Shown here piece after piece: positions 7,858 through 18,000 of a DNA stretch of 64,000 nucleotides. The notes under the pieces were generated by a model that was not told the DNA's origin, ran no database searches, and saw only the letters and a list, made by a program, of their open reading frames with translations. The DNA lies in assembly GCA_017942165.1 (NCBI GenBank), contig JAGKSB010000004.1, positions 186,001 to 250,000 of the forward strand, read 5' to 3'. Every line of letters begins with the position of its first letter. Position 1 is the first letter of the stretch. The position numbers and the translations under genes are program-made. Source of the stretch: Rhinopithecimicrobium faecis (GTDB lineage Bacteria > Bacteroidota > Bacteroidia > Sphingobacteriales > Sphingobacteriaceae).

Positions 7858-8793
7858 GTTTTTTGGGTATGCGCGTAGATGTTCGAATTTATAGTTTGGA
7901 TGCAGCTTTAAGCTGTCAATTAAATCAGAAAGCAACTTCTGCCCTTTCCTATTTTGGAACATGTCATCATGCATCAAAAGAACAACATTATTTTTTGAAA
8001 AAGTCGTTCCGTTGTTTAACCGATTCCGCATGCGGCGATAAATCTGTGACACGGTCTCCAGCGGTTTTCCCGTGGTACCATTCATCTTCCATTCGACATC
8101 CCATCCCATAATTTTATACCCGTTCATATGAAGGAGATCTGCGGTGCTAGCACCAGACTCCAAATCTACTCTCCTGCGGGCGTCAAAATACCAGATATTA
8201 CGCCCAGGAAGACGTACGATTTTATGCTGCAGCTGCAAAGCTGTTTCATTTTTATCAAAATCAGCAAAAGCTTTTTGAGGCTGCGAGTAAAAGACGGAAA
8301 ATTTATTGTGAGCGTGAGTAAAACTATGATTATAACTATCTATTAAAGGATTAGTCATATATTTCTGATAATATTTATACATGCGCTTACTCATTTCAGC
8401 ATGCATGCCAATTAGAAAAACATTCGTCTTTACTTGTTTTGCAGTCGTGATAGAATCGATGGCTTGACTCCCAATTAAGGGGCCATCGTCAAAAGTTAAA
8501 TATACATAACGTGGAGAAATGCTGTCTGTATAAAGTACAGCTGTATCTTTTGTGGTTGTATCAGCATGCTTAGCAACTATTTTCACACTATCTTTAACTA
8601 AGGATAAGGTGTCTTCCACATCGATAGCTGGCTTTTCAGGCTCACTCTTAGCTGGCACACTGTCCGTTATTAATGGTGTATCTTCCACCTTAGCTGCGCG
8701 TTGCGAGTCTGTAGCATTACAAGCGGAAAACGAAATTGTGATGAAAGATAATGCTGCCCAAAAATTCGGGCGAACATAAAATCTACTATGCAT
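7855..8793 (-). CDS. polysaccharide deacetylase (NodB/CE4) lipoprotein
   Basis: I start at the ATG at 8793 (312 residues) because it gives a lipoprotein signal ending ITISFSAC, with Cys25 as lipidation site. A Thr/Ser/Asp-rich spacer follows. The CE4 motifs then appear: TFDDGP (100-105) with the catalytic and metal Asp, HSFTH (156-160) as the metal histidines, RLPGR (194-198), WDVEWK, and LLMHD for the catalytic His region. Members remove N- or O-acetyl groups from peptidoglycan, chitin-like polymers or surface glycans. The substrate is unknown here. A longer reading from 8835 adds 14 residues but destroys the clean signal sequence. Confidence 0.85.
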   Translation of the reverse strand: MHSRFYVRPNFWAALSFITISFSACNATDSQRAAKVEDTPLITDSVPAKSEPEKPAIDVEDTLSLVKDSVKIVAKHADTTTKDTAVLYTDSISPRYVYLTFDDGPLIGSQAIDSITTAKQVKTNVFLIGMHAEMSKRMYKYYQKYMTNPLIDSYNHSFTHAHNKFSVFYSQPQKAFADFDKNETALQLQHKIVRLPGRNIWYFDARRRVDLESGASTADLLHMNGYKIMGWDVEWKMNGTTGKPLETVSQIYRRMRNRLNNGTTFSKNNVVLLMHDDMFQNRKGQKLLSDLIDSLKLHPNYKFEHLRAYPKN

Positions 8794-8922
8794 AGTTGAT
8801 AAATTGATAGTTAAGTCTTTTCTATTAGGCTGCAAAACTAACGTTAATAAATGTATAAATAGATATAATTAAACATATTTAATTTTTATTAATTTGCTTT
8901 AAAAGATTAAATTGTATTTTTA

Positions 8923-10047
8923 GTGAAAAAAACTACTATTTCAATGTTTAAATCTACCCTATCACAAATTTGTTGCATTTCACTGCTCTTAGTAAGTGGT
9001 GTAACGCAAGCTCAAAATTCAAAATGGAAGCATTATGACTTCAAAAATGAGGACCGCCAACATATTCATGGGGTCATTACAAGCACACAAGAAATAGCCC
9101 TTTTTAATAGGCTACCCACCTCCTTAGAAGCATCGGTTAGACAGCCTGTTTGGGCTTTGGGGAAAAATTCCGCGGGTCTATACATTGATTTTTCTACGGA
9201 TGCCGATAGTATACAGGTCAACTACCAAGTAGCAGGCCCCCTAGCAATGCCACATATGCCCAATATTGGCGTTTCAGGCGTAGATTTATATGCAAAAGAT
9301 GGGCGTAATTGGCAGTGGGCATATGGTTCATATTCATTTAAAGACACCATCTCTTACCAGTTTAACAGCATTAATAAAAATGCACAAAGCAAGCAATATA
9401 GACTCTATCTCCCACTATATAATACCGTCAAAAACCTGGCTATTTCTATCCCTGCTAACAGAAAAATAACATTTTCCGCAGAGCCTGGAGATCCAATTAT
9501 TGTGTATGGCACTTCCATTGCACAGGGGGCCTGCGCAACACGTCCAGGCTTAGCGTGGACCAATATTTTAGGTCGTAAATTGAATGCACCTATGGTAAAT
9601 TTAGGGTTCTCAGGAAATGGCCGCTTAGAGCAGCCTATTTTGGATCTTATAGCACAGGCTAAAGCGCGAATTTATATCTTAGATTGCATCCCGAATTTAG
9701 GAAGCCTAAAAGATTATCCCGACGAAGTGTTAGATTCCTTATTGGAAAATGCGGTACGTACACTACGCGCTAAAAACGCGAAAACCGCCATCATCCTGAC
9801 AGAACATAGCTCTGGGGAAAATGGCGGCTTTTTAAATTACCTCAAAAATGAGGAGTATGTACGTTCATCAAAGGTCCTGCAACGCTGCTTCAACCGGTTG
9901 AATAATAAATATAAAAATCTATACCTACTGACAAATAAAGACATTGGCTTAGATCTAGAATCTACCGTAGATTATGCACATCCCAATGATATTGGTATGA
10001 TGAAGCATGCTGAAGCTTATGAACGGATAATAAATCGTATTCGCTAG
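8923..10047 (+). CDS. secreted SGNH/GDSL-type hydrolase
   Basis: The protein has a signal peptide ending near VTQAQ. An N-terminal beta-rich domain (about 35-185) precedes an SGNH hydrolase domain with nucleophile Ser198 in YGTSIAQG, a GFSGNG oxyanion block (about 228-233), and the C-terminal DYAHPND supplying Asp and His. This two-domain layout occurs in Bacteroidota carbohydrate esterases, so deacetylation of a glycan in the periplasm is likely. The GTG at 8923 and the ATG at 8944 are both possible starts, giving 374 or 367 residues; both leave a usable signal peptide. It diverges from the deacetylase gene, which may hint at related substrates. Confidence 0.85.
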   Translation: MKKTTISMFKSTLSQICCISLLLVSGVTQAQNSKWKHYDFKNEDRQHIHGVITSTQEIALFNRLPTSLEASVRQPVWALGKNSAGLYIDFSTDADSIQVNYQVAGPLAMPHMPNIGVSGVDLYAKDGRNWQWAYGSYSFKDTISYQFNSINKNAQSKQYRLYLPLYNTVKNLAISIPANRKITFSAEPGDPIIVYGTSIAQGACATRPGLAWTNILGRKLNAPMVNLGFSGNGRLEQPILDLIAQAKARIYILDCIPNLGSLKDYPDEVLDSLLENAVRTLRAKNAKTAIILTEHSSGENGGFLNYLKNEEYVRSSKVLQRCFNRLNNKYKNLYLLTNKDIGLDLESTVDYAHPNDIGMMKHAEAYERIINRIR

Positions 10048-10676
10048 CGTCCTCTATGCTCATTTGATCGATTATGGCCTTCATTCCTTTGAGGGCCATT
10101 ATTGCGGTCATTGCGGTCGCTTCTATCATTGCGGTCGTTACGGTCGTTTCTACCGTTGTTAAAGCGTCCACTTTGTTGTCTACCATCACCTTGACGTCTG
10201 TTGTGATCCATCGTGCGTCTGTTGTGCTCCATCGAGGGACCTCTATCGCTGTAAACATAACGTCTATCGTGGTTTACAGGGCCTCTATGGTGAGAATTAC
10301 GGTAATCTCTGATATTAACTTGGCGATAGTTGTTTGCATAGCCTGCATAATGCTGTCTATGGCGAGCATGGTAGTTCCAAGGGTTACGATCGTTTAGGAC
10401 CACCTTATAAGTTCTATAGAAATCAAAATTACGATATTTTCGAGGTAGATTTTTTCGTGTAACCCATCTTCTACCGCTCATATACGTGTATAGATTAGAT
10501 GCTACATTATAGTAAACATCGATTTCAGGCATATAATAATAACTTGCCCGCTCATATCCAGAAGGCCCCCACACAGGTTGTCTTCCGATATTTACATTTA
10601 CGGAAACCTGCGCTTCTGCTGGCTTCACCATAAATACTGCAGCTCCTAAAAGTAGACTATATAAAACATTTTTCAT
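10044..10676 (-). CDS. secreted basic protein with Asn/Asp/Arg repeats
   Basis: I recognise no enzyme family. The 210-residue protein has a signal peptide (cleavage near AEAQ), a Tyr/Trp-rich middle with SYYYMPEIDVYYNVAS and YRTYKVVLNDRNPW, and a tail made almost wholly of Arg, Asn, Asp, His, Gly and Gln. The tail includes NDR triplet repeats (NDRNDRNDRSDRNDRNN), encoded by near-identical 9-bp units on the complement of about 10090-10160. Such small secreted proteins are common in Bacteroidota and have no assigned function. A very basic disordered tail could bind polyanions at the cell surface. Its stop overlaps the end of the SGNH gene by four bases. Confidence 0.75.
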   Translation of the reverse strand: MKNVLYSLLLGAAVFMVKPAEAQVSVNVNIGRQPVWGPSGYERASYYYMPEIDVYYNVASNLYTYMSGRRWVTRKNLPRKYRNFDFYRTYKVVLNDRNPWNYHARHRQHYAGYANNYRQVNIRDYRNSHHRGPVNHDRRYVYSDRGPSMEHNRRTMDHNRRQGDGRQQSGRFNNGRNDRNDRNDRSDRNDRNNGPQRNEGHNRSNEHRGR

Positions 10677-10816
10677 GGTCTGATCCTCCTTATTACATTA
10701 TTTAACTATTCTTGTTATTTGTTATTAGGACTCCCAGTAAATAAAAAGGATTAATAAGAAATAGGAAATTAATTGTAAAATTAATTTTACACCTGATTAT
10801 AAGCCCCTTAGAAGCA

Positions 10817-10848
10817 ACAAAAAAGTCGGAACAAAAATGCCCCGACTT
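10817..10848 (-). terminator. intrinsic terminator of the lipocalin-like gene
   Basis: On the minus strand the AAGTCGG/CCGACTT stem (10842-10848 with 10823-10829) is followed by a T run (complement of 10819-10824). Confidence 0.75.
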
Positions 10849-10872
10849 ACAACAGTATATAAAAATAGAAAT

Positions 10873-11340
10873 CTAAGTCATAAAAAAGCCCGTCTTAGGC
10901 ATCTTTTGCCATGTCATATAAGAGTTTACCCAAAGCCCATTAGAGAGCACGGGATCCACCGTCTTTAGGTAGAGAAAGTCCACATCTATTTCCACGGATC
11001 TTTTCTGAGATAGACCCTGCCAGTTTGGAAAAGAGGAGATTTGCATATGATGAATCAGCGTACGGTTGTCGCTGAGAATTTCGTAATTTCCCGTATAGGC
11101 TATAAAGCTTAGCGCAGAAGCAATAAACTCCTCATTTTTCGCTAAGAATCTATCACCATCAATATAATTTTCCCGTTCAGCATTTGCAATCTGTAAGGAC
11201 ATACAACCATCAGCCGTATAAATCAAAAGGCCTTCAGGCCGAATTCCAAAGGGGAATAAAGACTCTTCCCCACCAACTTGCACTTCAATATATGAGCGCA
11301 ATAACCAAGAGCCTGTTAAGTGATTTTTTAACGAATACAT
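10873..11340 (-). CDS. lipocalin-like domain protein
   Basis: The 155-residue protein from the ATG at 11340 begins with L-x-G-(S/T)-W in LTGSWLLRSY and contains PFGIRPEGLLIYTADGCMS. These features match the small lipocalin-like family (PF13924 type), a single eight-stranded barrel expected to bind a small hydrophobic ligand. There is no signal peptide, so it is cytoplasmic. An upstream TTG at 11346 would add two residues and is less likely. It is alone between its own terminator and divergent ychJ. The ligand is unknown. Confidence 0.7.
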   Translation of the reverse strand: MYSLKNHLTGSWLLRSYIEVQVGGEESLFPFGIRPEGLLIYTADGCMSLQIANAERENYIDGDRFLAKNEEFIASALSFIAYTGNYEILSDNRTLIHHMQISSFPNWQGLSQKRSVEIDVDFLYLKTVDPVLSNGLWVNSYMTWQKMPKTGFFMT

Positions 11341-11424
11341 GTACAAACAAATTTTATACTATCAATACGCGAAATGACTACTTTTGTTTTGTAATAAATT
11401 AATACTGATAATTAACTGACAGAA

Positions 11425-11805
11425 ATGAAACAAAGTTGCCCATGTGGACTGGCTGAGTCCTATGAGAATTGCTGCCTACGCATTCATAGCGATTTAAAAG
11501 TTGCTACTACAGCAGAAAAACTAATGCGTGCACGCTATACCGCATTTGTGGTTCAAAATATTGACTTTCTAGTGCATACCTACCACCCCAGCACGCGTGG
11601 TGAGCAAGAGCCTGAGGCAATAGCACAGTGGGCTGCAGAAAATAAATGGGTAGGCTTAGAAATTATACATGCTACAGCGAACACCGTGGAGTTTAAAGCA
11701 CACTTTTTGGACGCTTCCATGCAGGCGCACACGCATCATGAACGATCTACTTTTAAGGAATTTGAAGGTTGCTGGTACTTTGTAGATGGCCTATTAGTCT
11801 CTTAA
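11425..11805 (+). CDS. ychJ: YchJ family SEC-C protein
   Basis: The N-terminus CPCGLAESYENCC is a SEC-C type zinc-binding motif. The rest of the 126 residues is a YchJ/NTF2-like fold with LMRARYTAF and WVGLEIIH near its centre, both typical of YchJ. The second C-terminal SEC-C motif of longer homologues is absent. Function is unknown. Its stop codon lies inside a small hairpin (11801-11820). Confidence 0.85.
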   Translation: MKQSCPCGLAESYENCCLRIHSDLKVATTAEKLMRARYTAFVVQNIDFLVHTYHPSTRGEQEPEAIAQWAAENKWVGLEIIHATANTVEFKAHFLDASMQAHTHHERSTFKEFEGCWYFVDGLLVS

Positions 11806-11820
11806 CTCTTTCGAGTTAAG
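11801..11820. other. 8-bp hairpin over the ychJ stop codon
   Basis: CTTAACTC pairs with GAGTTAAG around a TTTC loop. It includes the ychJ stop and sits between convergent genes. There is no adjoining T run on either side, so it is at best a weak terminator. Confidence 0.35.
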
Positions 11821-11854
11821 CGGCTAATAAGCCATCATATAAAGATATTTGGTG

Positions 11855-13756
11855 TTAGTCTATGACTTTACGTTGAATGCGGATAGCATTTAAAATGGCT
11901 AATAGCGCAACGCCGACATCAGCAATTACCGCTTCCCAGAGTGTTGCTAAACCACCAGCGCCTAGGATTAATACCAACACTTTTACAGTCATTGCAAGAG
12001 CAATGTTCTGCCATACAATCTGCCGTGTTAAGGTCCCAATTTTTATCGCTGAAAGAATTTTTGAAGGCTCATCATTCTGAATGACCACATCTGCGGTTTC
12101 AATAGTAGCATCTGCCCCCAGGCCTCCCATAGCAATTCCTACGGTAGCTAACGCTACGACAGGTGCATCGTTCACCCCATCGCCAGCAAAGGCTACACGA
12201 TGTCCTTGATCCAATAAATTTTGCACATAACTTACTTTATCCTCCGGGAGCAAGTCCCCGCGCCAATCGTCCAAATTTAAACGTGCGGCAACTTCTGAAG
12301 CGACAGCAGACTTATCTCCCGAAAGCATGACCGTCCTTATTCCGCGGGCGCGAAAACCAGCAATTACAGCCTTAGCATCCTCTTTTACCTCATCGGCAAC
12401 GGTGATATAGCCCGCGTAGCTACCGGCAATGGCCACAGCTACTATTGCAAAAGGATTTGATTTTAAGTCCGCTGGATAGGAGATTTGATGCTGATCTAAA
12501 AGGGCTAGGTTACCAGCTAATACCTCCTTCGAAGCAACGCTACCAATAAGCCCTTTACCGGGGATCTCTCGCACAGTAGTCGCCGTTAAAACTTCCCTAT
12601 CCGCAGTTTCCATGCGACTAATCGCTAAGGCAATAGGATGTGTTGAGAGCGATTCTATCGCCTTGGCATAGGCCAGTAATTCATTCTTATCCCCATTTTC
12701 AGCGACTATTTCTTGAACCTCAAAGACCCCTTTTGTCAAGGTCCCTGTCTTGTCCATCACCACCGTATCTACTTCAGTGATGGCATCTAAGAAATTCCCT
12801 CCCTTAAATAGAATTCCACTTTTTGAGGCTAAGCCTATACCGCCAAAATACCCCAAGGGTATTGACACCACTAAAGCACAAGGGCAGGAAATTACTAAAA
12901 ATACTAATGCGCGGTAAAACCAGTCTCTAAAAACATAGTCCGCAACAAAGAAAAATGGAACTACGCATACCAAAAGGGCTAAGACAAATACAACAGGAAC
13001 ATAAATCTTCGAAAAACGGGTTATAAACAGTTGTGTCGGCGATTTACGTGCTGTAGCATCCTGCACCATTTCTAAAATCTTGCTGAGCTTAGAGTCTTTA
13101 AACAGCGCTGTAACCTCAATGTCGGATACCTGAACCATATTGATCATTCCTGCCCACAGTTGATCGTCTTGCTGGTAAGTTGTAGGTTTTGACTCCCCCG
13201 TTAGCGCAGCAGTGTTAAATGTAGTAGCAGGGCTTTTTAAGCGTCCATCTAAGGCTACTTTCTCACCAGCCTTCACGCGAATTAACTCTCCGATGGCGAC
13301 CTCTTCGGGAAGCACTTCCAGTGCCTCACCAGCACGAAGGACTGTAACACGATCTGGACGTATGGCTAAGAGCGCCTTGATATTGTCTTTAGCTCGACTT
13401 ACAGCGACATCTTGAAAATATTCACCAATTTGATAAAATAACATCACAGCTACAGCTTCCTCGTACTCCTGAATAGCAAAGGCCCCTAAGGTAGCCACCG
13501 TCATTAAAACAAATTCATTAAAAAAATCTCCTTGAAGGCCTTTCTGAAAGGCCGCCTTTATTACCGACCAACCAGCGAAATAATAGGCCACTATATTAAC
13601 TGCTATAACAACGCCCACGGGAATCCCAGTGCTTGAGAATGCGAATTTATAGATCATTAAAGCCAGAAAAAGCAGAAATGCTAGCAGGAGGTTACGTTGC
13701 TCTACCCACCATGGTCGTTCGACAGCACTTGCCGCCGCAGTATGTTGATGACTCAT
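11855..13756 (-). CDS. Zn2+/Cd2+/Pb2+-exporting P1B-type ATPase
   Basis: The 633-residue inner-membrane pump has TGES (187-190) in the actuator domain and the CPC ion site (291-293, in ISCPCALVV). The phosphorylated Asp is in DKTGTLT (335-341), and GDGVNDAP is the hinge motif. The last helices hold a Lys (MTVKVL) and an Asp (IADVGVALLAILNAIR), the set typical of the Zn/Cd/Pb class (ZntA/CadA) rather than Cu pumps. It lacks an N-terminal HMA domain and has only His2 and His5 in MSHQH. Last gene of the metal operon: it would move cytosolic metal to the periplasm for the RND system to expel. Confidence 0.93.
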   Translation of the reverse strand: MSHQHTAAASAVERPWWVEQRNLLLAFLLFLALMIYKFAFSSTGIPVGVVIAVNIVAYYFAGWSVIKAAFQKGLQGDFFNEFVLMTVATLGAFAIQEYEEAVAVMLFYQIGEYFQDVAVSRAKDNIKALLAIRPDRVTVLRAGEALEVLPEEVAIGELIRVKAGEKVALDGRLKSPATTFNTAALTGESKPTTYQQDDQLWAGMINMVQVSDIEVTALFKDSKLSKILEMVQDATARKSPTQLFITRFSKIYVPVVFVLALLVCVVPFFFVADYVFRDWFYRALVFLVISCPCALVVSIPLGYFGGIGLASKSGILFKGGNFLDAITEVDTVVMDKTGTLTKGVFEVQEIVAENGDKNELLAYAKAIESLSTHPIALAISRMETADREVLTATTVREIPGKGLIGSVASKEVLAGNLALLDQHQISYPADLKSNPFAIVAVAIAGSYAGYITVADEVKEDAKAVIAGFRARGIRTVMLSGDKSAVASEVAARLNLDDWRGDLLPEDKVSYVQNLLDQGHRVAFAGDGVNDAPVVALATVGIAMGGLGADATIETADVVIQNDEPSKILSAIKIGTLTRQIVWQNIALAMTVKVLVLILGAGGLATLWEAVIADVGVALLAILNAIRIQRKVID

Positions 13757-13787
13757 AAATAACTAATTTACAATTAAATATACTAAA

Positions 13788-15023
13788 TTAATGCGAATGC
13801 TCTCCAGCATTCGTCATTTTTGCGATTAAGAAAAAGGCGCCCTTTTGCACGACTTTCGTCGCTGGATCAAGCTCTTTAACAGGCGTTATCGCTGTAAATC
13901 CACCTTTAGAAATCCCTTTGGCGACTTCCAATCGTTCGAATTCCTGTTCATTCAACTTGGCATCCTCTGTGCTATTTTTAGCAATAGCGTTACTTTTAGC
14001 AATAAAAATATAGTCCTTTCCTTGGTAGCTGACGATAGATTCGTTGGGTACAGCGGGCACCTGCTTACTACCTAAGTTGAGCGATGCCATGACCTGCATA
14101 CCTTCTAATAGATTAGTTTTCACTCCCAGGACCTTCGCATGTACAGCTATAGCCGAGGAATTTGCTTCAAAGGCGCCTCCAATAAGAATAATTTCCGCTT
14201 GGTACTGCTGCTCCGGATTGTTTACGGTCGAAAAAGTAAGCTGCTGTCCTTTCTTAACATTAGCAAGGTCCTTTTCATAGATAAATAGATCGAGGTGCAG
14301 CTCGCTGTTATCCACGATCTCCAGAATAGGCGAGTTGAGATCCACATTAGAACCAATTTGGGAAAATATTTTAGAGACCGTTCCTGCTATAGGAGCCTTT
14401 AAATAGACCGTAGAGGAGTATTGTTGAGAGGCTCCAAACTCTTGCAGCTGCTGACGTAGGCTCTTGCGCTGCTCTTGGAGATTCGCCAACTCCATTTCTA
14501 CCTGTTGTAACCGCTTGAGGGGTGCTGCATTTCCATTGACGAGCTCTTGCTGCCTTGCGACTTCTAGTTGAGTCAACTGCAGTTGGTTTTGAACCGTTTG
14601 CAACTGCTGCTGCAGCGGGAATAGTGCAGGGTTGGACATTGTCCCTATTACTTGGCCCTGCTTCACCTGATCTCCAGGCTGTACGCGCAGGCCTTTTAAC
14701 ACCCCACCAAAGAGTGCAGTAAGAAATGCTTTATGATCATTTGGCACAGCTAGTGCCCCTGTTAAAGTCTGAGCATCCGCTAAATATTGCATTTTTATGG
14801 TGGTAAAATTAAGACCTATTTGTTTTATTTGATCCGCCGTTAAATCGACATGACTGGACTCACCATGCTCATGCTCTTCACTTTCACCCTCACCGTGTCC
14901 CTCACCGTGTCCCGCACTTTCACCCTGTTTACTCGTTGACACAGCCGACCCATCACAAGAATAAATAGTTAAGCTAGCCATTGATAAAATAATAATTGTC
15001 AGTATTTTAAAATTTATTTTCAT
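13788..15023 (-). CDS. czcB: periplasmic adaptor of a heavy-metal RND pump (CzcB-like)
   Basis: The 411-residue lipoprotein has its lipobox at TIYSC (Cys23). A His/Glu/Gly-rich stretch (about 38-60, HGEGHGEGESEEHEHGESSH) probably binds zinc-like metals. The adaptor core follows: lipoyl half-motif (GVLKGLRVQPGDQVKQGQ), a Gln/Leu-rich coiled-coil hairpin (about 130-200), second lipoyl half (YLKAPIAGTVSKIF) and beta-barrel domains. It links the inner-membrane pump to the outer-membrane channel. It lies two bases after the czcA fusion gene, so the two are translationally close. Confidence 0.92.
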   Translation of the reverse strand: MKINFKILTIIILSMASLTIYSCDGSAVSTSKQGESAGHGEGHGEGESEEHEHGESSHVDLTADQIKQIGLNFTTIKMQYLADAQTLTGALAVPNDHKAFLTALFGGVLKGLRVQPGDQVKQGQVIGTMSNPALFPLQQQLQTVQNQLQLTQLEVARQQELVNGNAAPLKRLQQVEMELANLQEQRKSLRQQLQEFGASQQYSSTVYLKAPIAGTVSKIFSQIGSNVDLNSPILEIVDNSELHLDLFIYEKDLANVKKGQQLTFSTVNNPEQQYQAEIILIGGAFEANSSAIAVHAKVLGVKTNLLEGMQVMASLNLGSKQVPAVPNESIVSYQGKDYIFIAKSNAIAKNSTEDAKLNEQEFERLEVAKGISKGGFTAITPVKELDPATKVVQKGAFFLIAKMTNAGEHSH

Positions 15024-15025
15024 AA

Positions 15026-18000
15026 CTATTTTGATTGGGTAATAAATTCATAAGCAATTAAAGATTGTTGATATTGATAGCGCGCAAGCAGGTAGTTGAC
15101 CTCCATATCGATGGACTGCGTCATAAACTGACTGAGCTCAGCATAGGAGATTTCTCCTGCGCGGTAGCTTAAGTTTGCCGCCTTGAGTATCTCTTGCCCT
15201 AGCTGTAAGCCGGACTCTTCGTAAAAGGCTAGTTGTTGCTTATTTTTTGTTAGTTCAGCGCGAACATTATCCAATTGGCGTTGCCAATCTTGAACTTGTA
15301 TTGCATAGTCTTTCGCTTGAATTTCCACCTCCTTTTCAGCTACTTTCACCCGGTTTTTATAATAATTTCTGGAAAATATAGGCAGGCTCGCCGTCAAAGA
15401 AAAGCCCGTATAAGGGTTCTTCTGTCCCCAAAGTTTTTGAGAAAATACCCGGGTTGAAAAATCTGGTTTTGCCGCAGCCTTCTCCATGTTAACATTTTCT
15501 GAGGCCAGATTAATGGCAACCTCCTGACTCCGTAGTGTAGGATGCTTCCTAATCATTTCCTCCGTGTAGGCTGGCACATTTGAATATTTAGCCCCCTGAG
15601 CCTCCTGCACCACAAAAAACACCTGATCCTTATTCAAGAGTACGCCCATGTTTCTTGCAGCAATATAGAGATCTTGATCTATCTGCAGCAGCAGGGAGCT
15701 GTACTCCCTACGTTTGGTATCCGCAGCAATGCGCTCTAAGCCTGCAGCCTCTCCCGTACGCACGCGCAAATCAGCAGCCTTATACAAGGTTGTGTAGGTT
15801 TCTGAAAGCTCTTTAAACAGCCTTTTTTTACCCTGCAGGTAACTCAGCTCATTATAGGCGTACTTCACATCCCTGATTAAGACAGATTGAAACTCTTCCT
15901 TTTTTAAGGATGAAATACCTAAAGCCTGCTGCAAATAGCGCTTTCGCGCTTTATAAAACCCGGGCCATGCCAGGTCCTGAGAAAGACCGACCTTCCAAAC
16001 CCCTTGTCTGTCCTGAGGCGTAAAATCCTCATTTTCCACAAATATGCCTGTTTTTCCGACTGAATTTGAAGTTTTAACTTCAAGACCAGCACGCTGCAAA
16101 TCAAGGGAATATTTATCAACTATAAGGTTTTGATTTAAAGCAATATCTAATGCCTCATCTAAGGTAATAGTTTTCGTAACTAATCCCTCCATCCCCACAG
16201 TAATTGCCTCCGCAGAGCCCTTTTCCTGCGCTTTTAAAGGAGCAATGGTGCAAGCTAAGGAAGCGAGTATTAGCGCGCCAACCTGCGGTATTTTCCCAGT
16301 TTTCAATGACTTATTAAAGAACAATAAGTATAAACAAGGAAGAATGAAAAGTGTTAATAGTGTTGCCGAAATTAGCCCCCCAATAACAACCGTAGCGAGT
16401 GGCTTCTGAACCTCAGCCCCAGCTCCAGTACTTAAAGCCATGGGAAGAAATCCAAAGGACGCTACCGTTGCAGTCATCAGCACGGGACGCAATCGAAGAA
16501 TCGTACCCTGGTAGACACGTGTTAATATTGCCGTAACACCCTCCTTCTCCAGTTGATTATACGTGGATATTAAAACGATTCCATTGAGCACAGCGACACC
16601 AAATAAGGCGATAAAACCTACTCCGGCAGAAATACTAAAAGGCATATCCCGCAGCCAAAGTGCGGCAATCCCCCCAATGGCACTCATCGGAATTGCGGAA
16701 TAGATTAAAAAAGTTTCCTTCATAGAACGAAAGGTTAAATATAGTAGCACAAAAATTAATAATAAGGAGGCTGGCACAGCAATTAATAAGCGGTTCGAAG
16801 CCGCTTCTAAATTTTCAAATGTCCCTCCAATGGTGTAGGAATAGCCCGCCGGAAAGATGGACAGCTGACTCATCTTCGACTCAATAGCTGTTACCACAGC
16901 GCGCACATCTCTCCCTTTGGTGTTAAATCCTATTACGACCCTCCGTTTTCCATCCTCACGGGAGATTTGCGCTGGACCCTCCACCAGTTTAATGGTGGCC
17001 ACCTGCGCTAGAGGAATCTGTAACCCTTCATTATTTCGAATTGTCAGCTGCTCAATATCAGCGATATCTTTCCTAAAGGCCGTATCCAGGCGTAGCACTA
17101 AGTCAAATTTACGTTCATTCTCATAGACCACGCCCGCAGACATCCCCGCAAATGCCGTACTTACCGATTGGTTAACCTCATTTACTGTCAAATTATTAAT
17201 TGCCAGCTGAGCACGGTTAAAGTTGATCACAATCTGTGGTAGTCCTTCTGTACGTTCTATTTGTGGCGCTGTGGTGCCTTCCACACTTTGAATTACCTGC
17301 CCCAAATTCGTAGCAATTGTAGCCAAAGTATCCATGTCTTCCCCAAACACTTTAATGGCAATATCTTGGCGTACACCAGTCATCAGTTCATTAAAGCGCA
17401 TTTGAATAGGCTGTGAAGACTCGAAGAATACACCTGGAATCACCGACAGCTTTTCCATCATAGCATCCGCTAAGGCTTGATAATCCTTCGTTGTCGTCCA
17501 TTCAGACATCGGCTTTAGGGTAATTATTAGATCCGTCGCTTCAGGAGGCATAGGATCCGTGGGAATTTCCGCAGAGCCTGTCTTTCCTACGACAGCGCGA
17601 ACTTCCGGAAAGGATTTTATTATTCTTGCAGCCTCCATCGAGGTCTCTACGGATTGGCTCAAGGAACTTCCTTGCGGCAGGATGCAGTGGAAAGCGTAGT
17701 CTCCTTCCTGCAGTTGTGGGATAAATTCTGCCCCCAAACGGCTAAAAAGAAATAACGATGCCCCCAACAGGGTGACAGACCCGAGCACGAAAGATTTCTT
17801 ACGCGCCACTACCCACTTCAATAAGGGGAGGAATCTCGCTTGAAGTCTGGACATCCATCGTTCTGACCAATTTTCCTTTGTAGCCATTTTCTTAGATAAG
17901 AATAAGGCTGACATCATAGGAATATATGTTAAAGAAAGAATCAAGGCTCCGAGTATGGCAAAACTTACTGTCTGCGCCATCGGCCGGAACATCTTCCCTT

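Noticed and set aside
10074..10397. 107-codon frame antisense to the Arg/Asn/Asp protein
   Set aside because: Its Ile/Val repeats are the complement of the repeat-coding tail.
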